Origin: Pseudomonas cremoricolorata
Lineage (GTDB): Bacteria; Pseudomonadota; Gammaproteobacteria; Pseudomonadales; Pseudomonadaceae
Assembly: GCF_000759535.1 (NCBI RefSeq)
Contig: NZ_CP009455.1
Coordinates: 1,860,001 to 1,924,000 of the forward strand
Length of the DNA stretch: 64,000 nucleotides
Direction: 5' to 3'
Part shown: one piece after another, positions 7,869-17,423 of the stretch
Numbering within the stretch: position 1 is the stretch's first letter
Layout: each line of letters opens with the position of its first letter
Notes under the pieces: model-generated
Seen by the model: the letters and a program-made list of their open reading frames with translations, nothing else
Told to the model about the DNA's origin: nothing
Database searches by the model: none
Program-made: the position numbers and the translations under genes

Positions 7869-9761
7869 ATGTCGCAGCCGATCCGCCTCAAGGACCACGA
7901 GAAAGACGCCCGCTTGGTGCGCAACCGCGTCGTGGTCGGTGCCGTGGCGATCATGCTGCTCATCTGCGTGTTGATCGTTCGGCTGTATTACCTGCAGGTG
8001 ATCCAGTACGACTATCACTCGACGCTGTCGGAGAACAATCGGGTGCACGTGCAGCCGATTCCGCCGACCCGCGGGCTGATCTACGACCGCAACGGCGTGA
8101 TCATCGCTGACAACCGGCCCAGCTTCAGCCTCAGCATGACCCGTGAACGGGCTGGCGGTGACTGGCAGCAGGTGCTCGACACCATCGTCGAGGTGCTCAA
8201 GCTCAGCGAAGACGACCGCGTGCTGTTCGAGAAGCGCATGCGTCAGGGGCGCCGGCCGTTCGAGCCGGTGCCGATTCTGTTCGAGCTCAACGAAGACCAG
8301 ATCGCCCGCATTGCGGTGAACCAGTTCCGCCTGCCTGGGGTGGAAGTGGTCGCGCAGTTGGTGCGGCACTACCCGCAGGGCGCGCATTTCGCCCATTCGG
8401 TGGGGTATGTCGGGCGCATCAACGAGAAAGAGCTCAAGACCCTCGACCCGGTCAACTACAGCGGCACCCACCACATCGGCAAGACCGGCATCGAGCGCTT
8501 CTACGAAGACTCGCTGCATGGTCAGGTGGGCTACGAAGAGGTCGAGACCAACGCCCGCGGCCGCGTGCTGCGGGTGCTTAAACGCACCGACCCCAAGCCC
8601 GGCAAGGACATCGTCCTGAGCCTGGACATCAAGCTGCAAGAGGCCGCCGAGGCGGCGCTGGGCGGCCGCCGTGGCGCGGTGGTGGCGCTCGACCCGCGCA
8701 CCGGCGAGGTGCTGGCGATGGTCAGCCAGCCAAGCTTCGACCCCAACCTGTTCGTCACCGGCATCAGCTTCAAGGCCTACGCCGAGCTGCGCGATTCGAT
8801 CGACCGACCGCTGTTCAACCGCGTGCTGCGCGGGCTGTATCCGCCTGGCTCGACCATCAAGCCGGCCGTGGCCATCGCCGGCCTCGACAGCGGCGTGGTC
8901 AACGCCGGCAGCCGGGTGTTCGACCCCGGCTACTACCAACTGCCCAACTACGACCACAAGTACCGCAACTGGAACCGCAGCGGCGATGGCTGGGTCGACC
9001 TGGACGCGGCGATCATGCGCTCCAACGACACCTATTTCTACGATCTGGCGCACAAGATGGGCATTGATCGCCTGTCGTCCTACATGAACAAGTTCGGCAT
9101 CGGCCAGCGCGTGTCGCTGGACATGTTCGAAGAATCCGCCGGGCTGATGCCTTCCCGTGAATGGAAACGCGCCACCCGCCGCCAAGCCTGGTTCCCCGGG
9201 GAAACCCTGATTCTGGGCATCGGCCAGGGCTACATGCAGGCCACGCCGCTGCAACTGGCCCAGGCCACGGCGCTGATCGCCAACAAGGGTGTGTGGAATC
9301 GTCCGCATCTGGCCAAGACCATCGAAGGTCAGCCGCCGGTGGATGAAAATCCCATGGAGGACATCGTCTTGCGTGACAAGTCCGACTGGGCCAAGGTCAC
9401 CCATGGCATGGAGCAGGTGATGCACAACGCCCGTGGCACTGCGCGCAAGGCCGCGCTCGGCGCGCAGTACCGCATCGCTGGCAAGAGCGGCACGGCGCAG
9501 GTGGTCGCCATCCGCCAGGGCGAGAAGTACGACCGCAACAAATTGCAGGAACGCCACCGTGACCATGCCCTGTTCGTCGCCTTCGCCCCAGCGGAGAAAC
9601 CCGAGATCGTCATTTCGGTGATGGTCGAGAACGGCGAATCCGGCTCTGGCGTCGCCGCGCCTGTGGTACGTCAGATCATGGATGCCTGGCTGCTCGATGA
9701 ACACGGTCGGCTCAAGTCCGGCGCCGTGCCTGCCACCGTTGCCGAGGAGACGGCCCCGTGA
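7869..9761 (+). CDS. mrdA: Penicillin-binding protein 2 (elongasome transpeptidase)
   Basis: 630 aa. Class B PBP that cross-links peptidoglycan during rod elongation, anchored in the inner membrane by one N-terminal helix (residues about 20-42, VVVGAVAIMLLICVLIVRLY). The dimerisation/pedestal domain begins with P-T-R-G-L-I-Y-D-R-N-G. The transpeptidase domain has the S-x-x-K motif STIK with Ser328, S-N-D-T-Y-F-Y as the second motif, and K-S-G-T-A-Q as the third. It overlaps rodA (stop TGA at 9759-9761), as expected for the conserved mrdA-rodA pair. Confidence 0.97.
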   Translation: MSQPIRLKDHEKDARLVRNRVVVGAVAIMLLICVLIVRLYYLQVIQYDYHSTLSENNRVHVQPIPPTRGLIYDRNGVIIADNRPSFSLSMTRERAGGDWQQVLDTIVEVLKLSEDDRVLFEKRMRQGRRPFEPVPILFELNEDQIARIAVNQFRLPGVEVVAQLVRHYPQGAHFAHSVGYVGRINEKELKTLDPVNYSGTHHIGKTGIERFYEDSLHGQVGYEEVETNARGRVLRVLKRTDPKPGKDIVLSLDIKLQEAAEAALGGRRGAVVALDPRTGEVLAMVSQPSFDPNLFVTGISFKAYAELRDSIDRPLFNRVLRGLYPPGSTIKPAVAIAGLDSGVVNAGSRVFDPGYYQLPNYDHKYRNWNRSGDGWVDLDAAIMRSNDTYFYDLAHKMGIDRLSSYMNKFGIGQRVSLDMFEESAGLMPSREWKRATRRQAWFPGETLILGIGQGYMQATPLQLAQATALIANKGVWNRPHLAKTIEGQPPVDENPMEDIVLRDKSDWAKVTHGMEQVMHNARGTARKAALGAQYRIAGKSGTAQVVAIRQGEKYDRNKLQERHRDHALFVAFAPAEKPEIVISVMVENGESGSGVAAPVVRQIMDAWLLDEHGRLKSGAVPATVAEETAP

Positions 9762-10903
9762 TGAACAATTTCGACCGGATGCTCTCCAGCGAAGACGTGA
9801 TGCGCCGCCGCGCCAGCTTCCTGCAACGCATCCACATCGATGGGCCGTTGCTGCTCATCCTCCTGACCCTGGCCGCCGGCAGCCTGTTCGTGCTGTATTC
9901 GGCCAGCGGCAAGAACTGGGACTTGCTGCTCAAGCAGGCGACCTCCTTCGGCCTGGGCCTGGGCTCGATGTTCATCATCGCCCAGCTCGAACCACGCTTC
10001 ATGGCCCGTTGGGTGCCGCTGGCCTACCTGTTCGGCGTGCTGCTGCTGGTGGTGGTCGACGTCATGGGCCACAACGCCATGGGCGCCACGCGCTGGATCA
10101 ACATTCCCGGGGTGATCCGCTTCCAGCCCTCGGAGTTCATGAAGATCATCATGCCGGCGACGTTGGCCTGGTACCTGTCCAAGCGCACCTTGCCGCCCCA
10201 CCTCAGGCATGTGCTGATCAGCCTGGTGCTGATCGGCGTGCCATTCATTCTCATCGTGCGCCAGCCCGACCTGGGCACCGCGTTGCTGATTCTCGCTGGC
10301 GGCGCCTTCGTGCTGTTCATGGGCGGCTTGCGCTGGCGCTGGATCATCAGCGTGCTGACCGCAGCGGTGCCGGTGGCAGTGGGCATGTGGTTCTTCGTCA
10401 TGCACGACTACCAGAAACAGCGCGTGCTGACCTTCCTCGACCCGGAAAGCGACCCGCTCGGCACCGGCTGGAACATCATTCAGTCGAAAGCCGCGATCGG
10501 GTCGGGCGGGGTGTTCGGCAAGGGCTGGCTGCTCGGCACCCAGTCGCACCTGGATTTTCTTCCCGAGAGCCATACCGACTTCATCATCGCCGTGCTCGGC
10601 GAGGAATTCGGCCTGGTGGGTATCTGCCTGTTGCTGATCATCTACCTGCTGCTGATCGGCCGCGGATTGATGATCACCGCCCAAGCGCAGACCCTGTTCG
10701 GCAAGCTGCTGGCCGGCAGCCTGACCATGACCTTCTTCGTGTACGTGTTCGTCAATATCGGTATGGTGAGCGGCTTGCTGCCGGTGGTAGGGGTGCCGTT
10801 GCCCTTCATCAGCTACGGCGGAACTTCGTTGGTGACGCTGCTGTCAGCGTTTGGCGTTTTGATGTCGATCCACACGCACCGCAAGTGGATCGCACAGGTT
10901 TGA
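9758..10903 (+). CDS. rodA: Rod shape-determining glycosyltransferase RodA (SEDS)
   Basis: About 381 aa and polytopic. SEDS peptidoglycan glycosyltransferase that works with PBP2. Family motifs are the G-A-x-R-W-I-x-(I/L)-G-x-x-x-F-Q-P-S-E-F block, R-Q-P-D-L-G-T-A-L-L, S-H-L-D-F-L-P-E-S-H-T-D-F-I-x-A-V, and the C-terminal P-L-P-F-I-S-Y-G-G-T-S. The coding region can start at GTG 9758 or the immediately following ATG 9761. Both have GAGGAGA upstream and overlap the mrdA stop. Confidence 0.97.
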   Translation: MMNNFDRMLSSEDVMRRRASFLQRIHIDGPLLLILLTLAAGSLFVLYSASGKNWDLLLKQATSFGLGLGSMFIIAQLEPRFMARWVPLAYLFGVLLLVVVDVMGHNAMGATRWINIPGVIRFQPSEFMKIIMPATLAWYLSKRTLPPHLRHVLISLVLIGVPFILIVRQPDLGTALLILAGGAFVLFMGGLRWRWIISVLTAAVPVAVGMWFFVMHDYQKQRVLTFLDPESDPLGTGWNIIQSKAAIGSGGVFGKGWLLGTQSHLDFLPESHTDFIIAVLGEEFGLVGICLLLIIYLLLIGRGLMITAQAQTLFGKLLAGSLTMTFFVYVFVNIGMVSGLLPVVGVPLPFISYGGTSLVTLLSAFGVLMSIHTHRKWIAQV

Positions 10904-10920
10904 ATAAGGTGATCAATTTC

Positions 10921-11931
10921 ATGCAAGTCGTGCGCGGCTGGGCCGCTCGTTGGGTACCGTGGATCGGTGCCTTGGGGTTGCTTGGCGCTGTCCAGCAAGC
11001 CAATGCCGGCGATTACGATGGCTCGCCGCAGGTGGCCGAGTTCGTCGCCGAGATGACCCGCGACCACGGCTTCGCCAGCGAGCAGCTGTTCGAGGTGTTC
11101 GCCGAGGTGCAGCGCAAGCAGTCGATTCTCGACGCCATTTCGCGCCCGGCCGAGCGGGTCAAGCCGTGGAAGGAATACCGGCCGATGTTCCTCACCGACG
11201 CGCGCATTGCCCGTGGTGTCGACTTCTGGCGCCAGCACGAAGCCGTGCTGGCCCGCGCCGAGCAGGAATACGGCGTGCCGGCGCAAGTGATCGTGGCGAT
11301 CATCGGCGTCGAAACCTTCTTTGGCCGCAACACCGGCAACTTCCGCGTGATCGATGCGTTGTCGACCCTGGGCTTCGATTACCCGCCGCGTGCGCAGTTC
11401 TTCCGCAAGGAGCTGCGTGAGTACCTGCTGCTGGCCCGCGAGCAGCAAGTCGATCCGCTGACCCTCAAAGGCTCCTACGCCGGCGCCATGGGCCTGCCGC
11501 AGTTCATGCCGAGCAGCTTCCGCGCCTACGCGGTGGATTTCGACGGCGACGGTCATATCAATATCTGGAACAACCCGGATGATGCCATCGGCAGTGTCGC
11601 CAGCTACTTCAAGCGTCACGGCTGGGTTGCCGGCCAAGGCGTGGTCAGCCGCGCCCAGGTCAGCGGCGAGCGCTTCGAGCAAGGCGTCACCCAAGGCATC
11701 GAGCCGGCCAGCACGGTGGCTCAGTTGCGAGCGCTGGGCTGGTCGAGTCATGATGCGCTGCCTGACGATCTGCCGGTCACCGCGTTTCGCCTCGAAGGCG
11801 ACAACGGCGCGGAATACTGGATGGGCCTGAAGAACTTCTACGCAATCACTCGCTACAACCGCAGCGTGATGTATGCCATGGCGGTGCATCAGCTTTCCGA
11901 GCAGCTGGTCAAGGCACGAGGCGTCAACTAA
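10921..11931 (+). CDS. mltB: Lytic murein transglycosylase B
   Basis: 336 aa with an N-terminal signal (residues 1-28, ending VQQANA). The MltB-type catalytic domain cleaves the MurNAc-GlcNAc bond, leaving 1,6-anhydroMurNAc. The catalytic Glu lies in I-I-G-V-E-T-F-F-G-R-N-T-G. Other family motifs are A-P-x-x-x-F-F-R-K-E-L-like, Y-A-G-A-M-G-L-P-Q-F-M-P-S-S, and D-F-D-G-D-G-H-I-N-(I/L)-W. No lipobox cysteine is present, so this is the periplasmic (SltB) form. It abuts rlpA with no gap. Confidence 0.94.
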   Translation: MQVVRGWAARWVPWIGALGLLGAVQQANAGDYDGSPQVAEFVAEMTRDHGFASEQLFEVFAEVQRKQSILDAISRPAERVKPWKEYRPMFLTDARIARGVDFWRQHEAVLARAEQEYGVPAQVIVAIIGVETFFGRNTGNFRVIDALSTLGFDYPPRAQFFRKELREYLLLAREQQVDPLTLKGSYAGAMGLPQFMPSSFRAYAVDFDGDGHINIWNNPDDAIGSVASYFKRHGWVAGQGVVSRAQVSGERFEQGVTQGIEPASTVAQLRALGWSSHDALPDDLPVTAFRLEGDNGAEYWMGLKNFYAITRYNRSVMYAMAVHQLSEQLVKARGVN

Positions 11932-12942
11932 ATGCGCGATTTTTTCCAAGCGAACACCTTGAAGCTGATCGGCTGCCTAGCCGCTGCGCTGGTATTGACC
12001 AGTTGCTCGTCGAGCCGCCCGACCGCGACCAAACCCAAGCAGAGCGGCGATATCGTGCGTGCGCAGCCGGGCCTGGACATCAACCGTGCACACAAGGATG
12101 GCGCGCCTTGGTGGGACGTCGACGTCAACAAGATTCCCGACGCCACGCCGACCGTGCACACCGGCAACTACAAGGCCAACCCGTACACCGTACTGGGCAA
12201 GACCTACTACCCCATCCAGCAATCGAGCAACTACCGCGCCGAGGGCACTGCCTCGTGGTACGGCACCAAGTTCCATGGCCAGAACACCGCCAACGGCGAG
12301 GTCTATGACCTCTACGGCATGAGCGCGGCGCACAAGACCCTGCCGCTGCCGGCGTATGTGCGGGTGACCAACCTGGACAACCAGCGCAGTGTGATCCTGC
12401 GGGTCAATGACCGCGGGCCGTTCTACTCCGACCGCATCATCGACCTGTCCTACGCGGCGGCGAAAAAACTCGGCTATGCCGAAACCGGCACCGCTCGCGT
12501 GCGCGTCGAGGGCATCGATCCGCAGCAGTGGTGGGCCCAGCGTGGCCGTCCTGCGCCGCTGGTGCTCAAGGAACCGCAGATGGCGCAGACCCAGCCGATT
12601 CCGGCCAGCACCGGAACCGTCGAGCAGTGGACGCCGCCGCCGCAGCAGCACGCCGCACCCGTGGTGCCCGTGCAGGTCGGTGGCAACGCCGGCCCAGCCA
12701 ACAGTGGCGCGATGTTCCTGCAGGTCGGCGCCTTCGCCAACCCCGATGCCGCCGAGCTGCTGCGCTCGAAACTGAGCACCATGGTCAGCGCGCCGGTGTT
12801 CATCAGCTCGATCGTGCGTAACCAGCAAACGCTGCACCGGGTTCGCCTGGGGCCGATCAACAGCCAGGGCGAAGTGCAGCAGATGCAGGACAGCGTGCGC
12901 CTGGCCAATCTTGGTCAGGCCAAGCTGGTCAGTGCCGACTGA
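11932..12942 (+). CDS. rlpA: Septal/endolytic transglycosylase RlpA lipoprotein
   Basis: 336 aa outer-membrane lipoprotein; lipobox LTSC with Cys25. A double-psi beta-barrel domain (about residues 100-190) carries the motifs G-T-A-S-W-Y-G-x-K-F-H-G and R-V-N-D-R-G-P-F. The C-terminal SPOR domain (about 257-330, LQVGAFANPDAAELLRSKL) binds denuded glycan at the division site. In P. aeruginosa RlpA cleaves stem-peptide-free glycans, and the motif conservation here suggests the same activity. A Pro/Gln-rich linker joins the domains. It is the last gene before a terminator-like hairpin at 12979. Confidence 0.96.
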   Translation: MRDFFQANTLKLIGCLAAALVLTSCSSSRPTATKPKQSGDIVRAQPGLDINRAHKDGAPWWDVDVNKIPDATPTVHTGNYKANPYTVLGKTYYPIQQSSNYRAEGTASWYGTKFHGQNTANGEVYDLYGMSAAHKTLPLPAYVRVTNLDNQRSVILRVNDRGPFYSDRIIDLSYAAAKKLGYAETGTARVRVEGIDPQQWWAQRGRPAPLVLKEPQMAQTQPIPASTGTVEQWTPPPQQHAAPVVPVQVGGNAGPANSGAMFLQVGAFANPDAAELLRSKLSTMVSAPVFISSIVRNQQTLHRVRLGPINSQGEVQQMQDSVRLANLGQAKLVSAD

Positions 12943-12978
12943 GCGCATCTGCAGGTTTTGTCATGAATCGGCGGGCAG

Positions 12979-13000
12979 GGCCATGTACAATGGCCGTTTT
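12979..13000 (+). terminator. Intrinsic terminator after rlpA
   Basis: A 6-bp stem GGCCAT/ATGGCC (12979-12984 with 12990-12995, loop GTACA) is followed by GTTTTT. An outer pair GCGGGCA (12971-12977) and TGCCCGC (13001-13007) could extend the structure across the T-tract. Position 36 bp after the rlpA stop fits termination of the mrdA-rlpA transcript before dacA. Confidence 0.6.
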
Positions 13001-13119
13001 TGCCCGCCAGACCCTGGGCCCAGGCCCAAGGCGTGAACATTGATGTGGGGGCGTGGTCTGGATAGCCGAGATTACCCGGTCCACGAAACATCAGACCCTT
13101 AGCGATTTACGAGAGACGG

Positions 13120-14280
13120 ATGAACATCACCAAAATAGCCAAACGCCTGTGCCTGCCCGTGCTGCTGATGATCATGCCTGCTGCCTTCGCGGCGGAGCAG
13201 ATGATGCCAGCAGCGCCGCAACTGGCCGCCAAGTCCTACGTGCTGATGGATGCCTCCAGCGGCAACGTGCTGGTCGAGAACAACGGTGACGAGCGCCTGC
13301 CGCCCGCCAGCCTGACCAAACTGATGACCGCCTACATCGCCACCCTCGACATCCGTCGCGGGCAGATCGGCGAGAACGACCCTGTCACCGTCAGCGAAAA
13401 CGCGTGGCGCACCGGTGGTTCGCGCATGTTCATCAAGGTCGGCACCCAGGTCAGCGTCAGCGACCTGCTGCACGGCATCATCATTCAGTCGGGCAACGAT
13501 GCCTCGGTGGCGCTCTCCGAGCACATCGCCGGCAGCGAAGACGCCTTCGCCGACATGATGAACAAGACCGCCGCCGACCTGGGCATGAGCAACAGCCACT
13601 TCATGAACCCGACCGGCCTGCCACACCCCGAGCACTACTCCTCGGCGCACGACATGGCCGTGCTGGCCCGGGCGATCATCAACGAAGACCCGGCGCACTA
13701 CGCGATCTACTCGCAGAAAGAGTTCTTCTGGAACAACATCAAGCAGCCCAACCGCAACCTGCTGCTGTGGCGTGACAAGACCGTCGATGGCCTGAAAACC
13801 GGCCACACCGAAGAGGCCGGCTACTGCATGGTGGCCTCGGCGGTACGTGACGGTCAGCGTCTGATCGCCGTGGTGTTCGGCACCAACAGCGAGCAATCGC
13901 GCGCTGCCGAAACGCAGAAACTGCTGACCTACGGCTTCCGCTTCTTCGAAACCCAGACCTTCTATCAGAAAGGTACCGAACTGGCCCAGGCGCCGGTGTG
14001 GAAGGGTGCTACCTCGCAGGTCAAGGCCGGTCTGGCCAACGACCTGACCATGACCATGCCCAAAGGCCAGCTCAAGCGCCTGCAGGCTTCGATGACCATT
14101 AACCCACAGCTCACCGCGCCCATCGCCCAAGGTGACGTGATCGGTAAAGTGGAAGTCAAACTGGATGACAAAGTGGTCCACAGCGCCGACCTGATCGCCC
14201 TCGAGCCGGTCGAGGAAGGTGGTTTCATCCGTCGTATGTGGGATAGCATTCGGCTATTCTTCTACGGCTTGTTCAACTGA
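13120..14280 (+). CDS. dacA: D-alanyl-D-alanine carboxypeptidase (PBP5/6 type)
   Basis: 386 aa. Class C low-mass PBP that removes terminal D-Ala from peptidoglycan stem peptides. Signal peptide residues 1-25 (ends AFAA). Catalytic S-x-x-K is SLTK (Ser64, Lys67) in P-A-S-L-T-K-L-M-T. S-G-N at 124-126 and K-T-G at 226-228 (DGLKTGHTEEAGYC) complete the active site. The C-terminus (WDSIRLFFYGLFN) is the amphipathic membrane-anchoring helix of this family. The start codon MNITKIAKRL follows a GAGAGACGG-type ribosome site. Confidence 0.97.
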   Translation: MNITKIAKRLCLPVLLMIMPAAFAAEQMMPAAPQLAAKSYVLMDASSGNVLVENNGDERLPPASLTKLMTAYIATLDIRRGQIGENDPVTVSENAWRTGGSRMFIKVGTQVSVSDLLHGIIIQSGNDASVALSEHIAGSEDAFADMMNKTAADLGMSNSHFMNPTGLPHPEHYSSAHDMAVLARAIINEDPAHYAIYSQKEFFWNNIKQPNRNLLLWRDKTVDGLKTGHTEEAGYCMVASAVRDGQRLIAVVFGTNSEQSRAAETQKLLTYGFRFFETQTFYQKGTELAQAPVWKGATSQVKAGLANDLTMTMPKGQLKRLQASMTINPQLTAPIAQGDVIGKVEVKLDDKVVHSADLIALEPVEEGGFIRRMWDSIRLFFYGLFN

Positions 14281-14296
14281 TACGTGACCCGGCAAG

Positions 14297-14320
14297 CCCC
14301 CGCCCACCTGCGGGGGTTTT
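14297..14320 (+). terminator. Intrinsic terminator after dacA
   Basis: Perfect 6-bp GC stem CCCCCG/CGGGGG (14297-14302 with 14311-14316, 8-nt loop) followed by TTTTGTTGTT, starting 17 bp after the dacA stop. Confidence 0.85.
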
Positions 14321-14353
14321 GTTGTTGCCACGGCTTACGAGGCCGTTACCGCC

Positions 14354-14629
14354 ATGAGCGAAGCAGACGTCAAGTCGCATAAAATCGAATTTCCCTGCGC
14401 CGACTATCCGATCAAGGTGATCGGCGACACCGTGGTCAACTTCCGCGATACGGTGATCGAAATCCTCAAGAAGCACGCCGAAGTCGACCTCTCGACCCTG
14501 GCCGAGCGGCAGAGCAAGGAAGGCAAGTACACCACCGTGCAACTGCACATCGTCGCCACCAGCGAAGATCAGCTGCACGACATCAACAGCGCCCTGCGTG
14601 CCACCGGCATCGTGAAAATGGTGCTCTGA
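14354..14629 (+). CDS. ybeD: DUF493 family protein (YbeD)
   Basis: 91 aa, the usual YbeD length. The ACT-like ferredoxin fold begins with the I-E-F-P-C-x-Y-P-I-K-V-I-G motif. It is conserved between dacA and lipB in gammaproteobacteria. A regulatory role in lipoate metabolism has been suggested for the family but is not proven. The stop overlaps the lipB ATG (TGATG), which indicates translational coupling. Confidence 0.93.
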   Translation: MSEADVKSHKIEFPCADYPIKVIGDTVVNFRDTVIEILKKHAEVDLSTLAERQSKEGKYTTVQLHIVATSEDQLHDINSALRATGIVKMVL

Positions 14630-15276
14630 TGCACGCGTGCCTGGGTTTTCGTGAGCTTGGTCTGCAGCCCTATGAACCGGTGCTGGAAGCCATGCGGCGA
14701 TTTACCGGGCAGCGCGATGCGGCAGTGCAGGATGAAGTCTGGCTGGTCGAACACACTCCAGTGTTCACCCAGGGCCAGGCAGGCAAGCCCGAGCACCTTT
14801 TGTTGCCGGGCGACATTCCACTGGTGCAGACCGAGCGCGGCGGCCAGGTGACCTACCACGGCCCCGGGCAACTGGTGGCCTACCTGCTGCTCGATGTGCG
14901 TCGCCGCGGCATTGGCGTGCGCGAACTGGTCAGCCGCATCGAGCGCAGCCTGGTCGACCTGCTCGCCAGTTATGGCGTGCCAGCGGCGGCCAAGCCCGAC
15001 GCCCCCGGCGTGTACGTCAACGGGGCGAAAATCGCCTCGCTGGGGCTGCGCATCCGTAACGGTTGCTCGTTCCATGGCCTGGCGCTGAACGTCGACATGG
15101 ACCTGGCGCCGTTTCGCCGCATCAACCCCTGTGGCTATGCCGGGCTGGTCATGACCCAGCTGCGCGAGCACACAGGGCCGATCGAACTCGACGAGGTCAG
15201 GACGAGGCTGCGTGAACAGCTGGTCAGACACCTCGACTACGCAGAGCAGACGACCCTCACGGGCGGAATCGACTGA
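14629..15276 (+). CDS. lipB: Octanoyltransferase
   Basis: 215 aa. Transfers octanoate from acyl-carrier protein to lipoyl domains, the first step of lipoate synthesis. The family block [16 protein letters not shown] is at residues about 70-85. The catalytic dyad is visible as Lys134 in G-A-K-I-A-S-L-G and Cys168 in N-P-C-G-Y-A-G. It starts inside the ybeD stop codon and is followed two bases later by lipA. Confidence 0.97.
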   Translation: MHACLGFRELGLQPYEPVLEAMRRFTGQRDAAVQDEVWLVEHTPVFTQGQAGKPEHLLLPGDIPLVQTERGGQVTYHGPGQLVAYLLLDVRRRGIGVRELVSRIERSLVDLLASYGVPAAAKPDAPGVYVNGAKIASLGLRIRNGCSFHGLALNVDMDLAPFRRINPCGYAGLVMTQLREHTGPIELDEVRTRLREQLVRHLDYAEQTTLTGGID

Positions 15277-15278
15277 AT

Positions 15279-16295
15279 ATGACAACTGTGCAAGAAGCCG
15301 TGCCGAACCTCATCGCCACCACCGACGTCACGCCGCGTCCGGCGCCCAAGAAAGTCGAAGCCGGCGTCAAGCTGCGCGGTGCCGAGAAGGTTGCGCGGAT
15401 TCCGGTGAAGATCATCCCCACCGATGAGCTGCCGAAGAAGCCCGACTGGATTCGTGTGCGCATTCCGGTATCGCCGGAGGTCGACCGCATCAAGCAACTG
15501 CTGCGCAAGCACAAGCTGCACAGCGTTTGCGAAGAAGCCTCCTGCCCGAACCTGGGCGAGTGTTTCTCGGGCGGCACCGCCACTTTCATGATCATGGGCG
15601 ACATCTGCACCCGTCGTTGCCCGTTCTGCGACGTCGGCCATGGCCGGCCCAAGGCGCTGGACGCCGACGAGCCGAAGAACCTGGCCGTGGCCATCGCCGA
15701 CCTGCGCCTCAAGTACGTGGTAATCACCTCGGTTGACCGCGACGACCTGCGCGACGGCGGTGCCCAGCACTTTGCCGACTGCATTCGGGAAATCCGCGCG
15801 CTGTCACCGGGTGTGCAGTTGGAAACCCTGGTGCCGGACTACCGCGGGCGCATGGACGTGGCGCTGGCCATCACCGCCGCCGAGCCACCGGATGTGTTCA
15901 ACCACAACCTGGAAACCGTGCCACGCCTGTACAAGGCCGCGCGTCCGGGTTCTGACTACGACTGGTCGCTCGACCTGCTGCAGAAATTCAAGCAACTGGT
16001 GCCGCATGTGCCGACCAAGTCGGGCCTGATGCTGGGCCTGGGTGAAACCGACGAAGAGGTCATCGAGGTCATGCACCGCATGCGTGAGCATGACATCGAC
16101 ATGCTCACCCTCGGCCAGTACCTGCAACCGTCGCGCAGCCACCTGCCGGTGCAGCGCTTCGTGCACCCGGACACCTTCGCCTGGTTCGCCGAAGAAGGTT
16201 ACAAGATGGGCTTCAAGAACGTGGCCTCCGGGCCGCTGGTGCGTTCCTCGTACCACGCCGACCAGCAGGCGCACGAAGCCAAGATCAAGCTCTGA
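15279..16295 (+). CDS. lipA: Lipoyl synthase
   Basis: 338 aa radical-SAM enzyme that inserts two sulfurs into protein-bound octanoate. Auxiliary cluster ligands C84-x4-C89-x5-C95 ([12 protein letters not shown]) and the SAM-cluster motif C110-x3-C114-x2-C117 (C-T-R-R-C-P-F-C) are intact. The C-terminal R-S-S-Y-H-A-D motif supplies the serine ligand. The N-terminal 50 residues are a pseudomonad-type extension. It is the last gene of ybeD-lipB-lipA and a terminator follows. Confidence 0.98.
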   Translation: MTTVQEAVPNLIATTDVTPRPAPKKVEAGVKLRGAEKVARIPVKIIPTDELPKKPDWIRVRIPVSPEVDRIKQLLRKHKLHSVCEEASCPNLGECFSGGTATFMIMGDICTRRCPFCDVGHGRPKALDADEPKNLAVAIADLRLKYVVITSVDRDDLRDGGAQHFADCIREIRALSPGVQLETLVPDYRGRMDVALAITAAEPPDVFNHNLETVPRLYKAARPGSDYDWSLDLLQKFKQLVPHVPTKSGLMLGLGETDEEVIEVMHRMREHDIDMLTLGQYLQPSRSHLPVQRFVHPDTFAWFAEEGYKMGFKNVASGPLVRSSYHADQQAHEAKIKL

Positions 16296-16313
16296 GCGTG
16301 CGCTGAGTAGAAG

Positions 16314-16353
16314 ATGCCGAGGGCTGCCGAAAGGCGCCGTCGGCATTTTTTTT
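16314..16353 (+). terminator. Intrinsic terminator after lipA
   Basis: Stem ATGCCGA (16314-16320) pairs with TCGGCAT (16340-16346) and is followed by an unbroken run of eight T. It begins 19 bp beyond the lipA stop. Confidence 0.88.
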
Positions 16354-16406
16354 GAATCGATTGTCCTCGGCGCTGGTTGCGCCGCATTGACTTGTGGAGC
16401 CACCCG

Positions 16407-17345
16407 ATGACCGGTCTTCAGCCCGCCGATACCCGCCTGCCCCGCGCGCTCACCCCTGGTGCCTGTTTTGCCGTGATCGCCCCCGCAGGCCCAGCTCGGC
16501 TGGATGCGCACAAGGCCTGCGAGTGGTTTGTCAGCAGGGGCTACCGGTGCCGTTTGTATCCTTCGGTGGGCGAGGCTGATGGCTACCTGGCGGGCAGCGA
16601 TGCGCGACGCCTGAAAGACCTCCACGACGCCTTCGCAGACCCTGACGTCGATGCCATCGTCTGCATGCGCGGCGGCTACGGCAGCATGCGCCTGCTCGAT
16701 GGCATCAACTTCGCGCTGCTGGAACGCCATCGCAAGCCGCTGATTGGCTACAGCGACATCACCGCACTGCATACGGCGATTGCCCGGCACGCGGGGTTCA
16801 TTACCTTTCATGGGGCGATGCTCAATGCCGACTTGCTGGGCGGCAAGCTCGAGCCGACGCTGAGCTCACTGATCGAGCAGTTGTCGGGACAGTTGCAGCC
16901 GGGTAGCGCAATCGCGCACCCCGCGGCGTTTGCGCTGAGCACGGTCATTGCAGGGCAGGGCAGCGGGCGTCTGTTGGGGGGCAACCTGTCGATGCTCGGG
17001 GCCACTTTTGGCACGCTGGCCGAGCTTGATATGGAGGATGCGGTGCTGTTCATCGAGGATGTCAACGAACCGCTGTATCGGGTCGATCGCCTGCTGACTC
17101 AGCTACGCCTGGCGGGCAAGCTTGCCGGGCTGAAAGGGGTATTGGTGGGCGATTTCGCCGGCATCACGGTCGCGGCGCTGACGCCCTTGTTACGGGATAT
17201 CTTCGACCCCTTGCAGATACCGGTACTGGCCGGCTGGCGCAGCGGCCATTGCGACCCGAACCTGTGCCTGCCCTTGGGCGCCCAGGTGTGCCTGGACAGC
17301 ACGGCGCAGACCCTGACGCTCGAGCAAGGCCTGTTCAGGTCGTAG
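16407..17345 (+). CDS. ldcA: Muramoyltetrapeptide L,D-carboxypeptidase (S66 family)
   Basis: 312 aa. Cytosolic serine peptidase that trims the terminal D-Ala from recycled murein tetrapeptides. The nucleophile is Ser116 in I-G-Y-S-D-I-T-A-L-H. The catalytic Glu sits in F-I-E-D-V-N-E and the catalytic His in W-R-S-G-H-C-D-P-N. The N-terminal G-x-x-F-A-V-I-A-P-A-G-P is typical. The start MTGLQPAD at 16407 has TGGAG upstream; a start 30 bp earlier is less likely. Its place beside murein hydrolases fits a cell-wall recycling role. Confidence 0.95.
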   Translation: MTGLQPADTRLPRALTPGACFAVIAPAGPARLDAHKACEWFVSRGYRCRLYPSVGEADGYLAGSDARRLKDLHDAFADPDVDAIVCMRGGYGSMRLLDGINFALLERHRKPLIGYSDITALHTAIARHAGFITFHGAMLNADLLGGKLEPTLSSLIEQLSGQLQPGSAIAHPAAFALSTVIAGQGSGRLLGGNLSMLGATFGTLAELDMEDAVLFIEDVNEPLYRVDRLLTQLRLAGKLAGLKGVLVGDFAGITVAALTPLLRDIFDPLQIPVLAGWRSGHCDPNLCLPLGAQVCLDSTAQTLTLEQGLFRS

Positions 17346-17423
17346 CGACGGGCACCCCGGTTTACCTGCGATGGGCCGCCAGGCAGCCCACGCGTGATGT
17401 CGCTACTGGCCTGACGGGCGTGC

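Noticed and set aside
7839..9704. About 620-codon minus-strand frame opposite mrdA
   Set aside because: Shadow of PBP2, composition rich in His, Val and Asp as expected from a mirrored GC-rich gene, no domains.
17346..17423. REP-like palindrome (TGGGC/GCCCA) between ldcA and the transglycosylase gene
   Set aside because: It recalls P. putida intergenic repeats, but the arms are only 5 bp and I see no second copy in the window.
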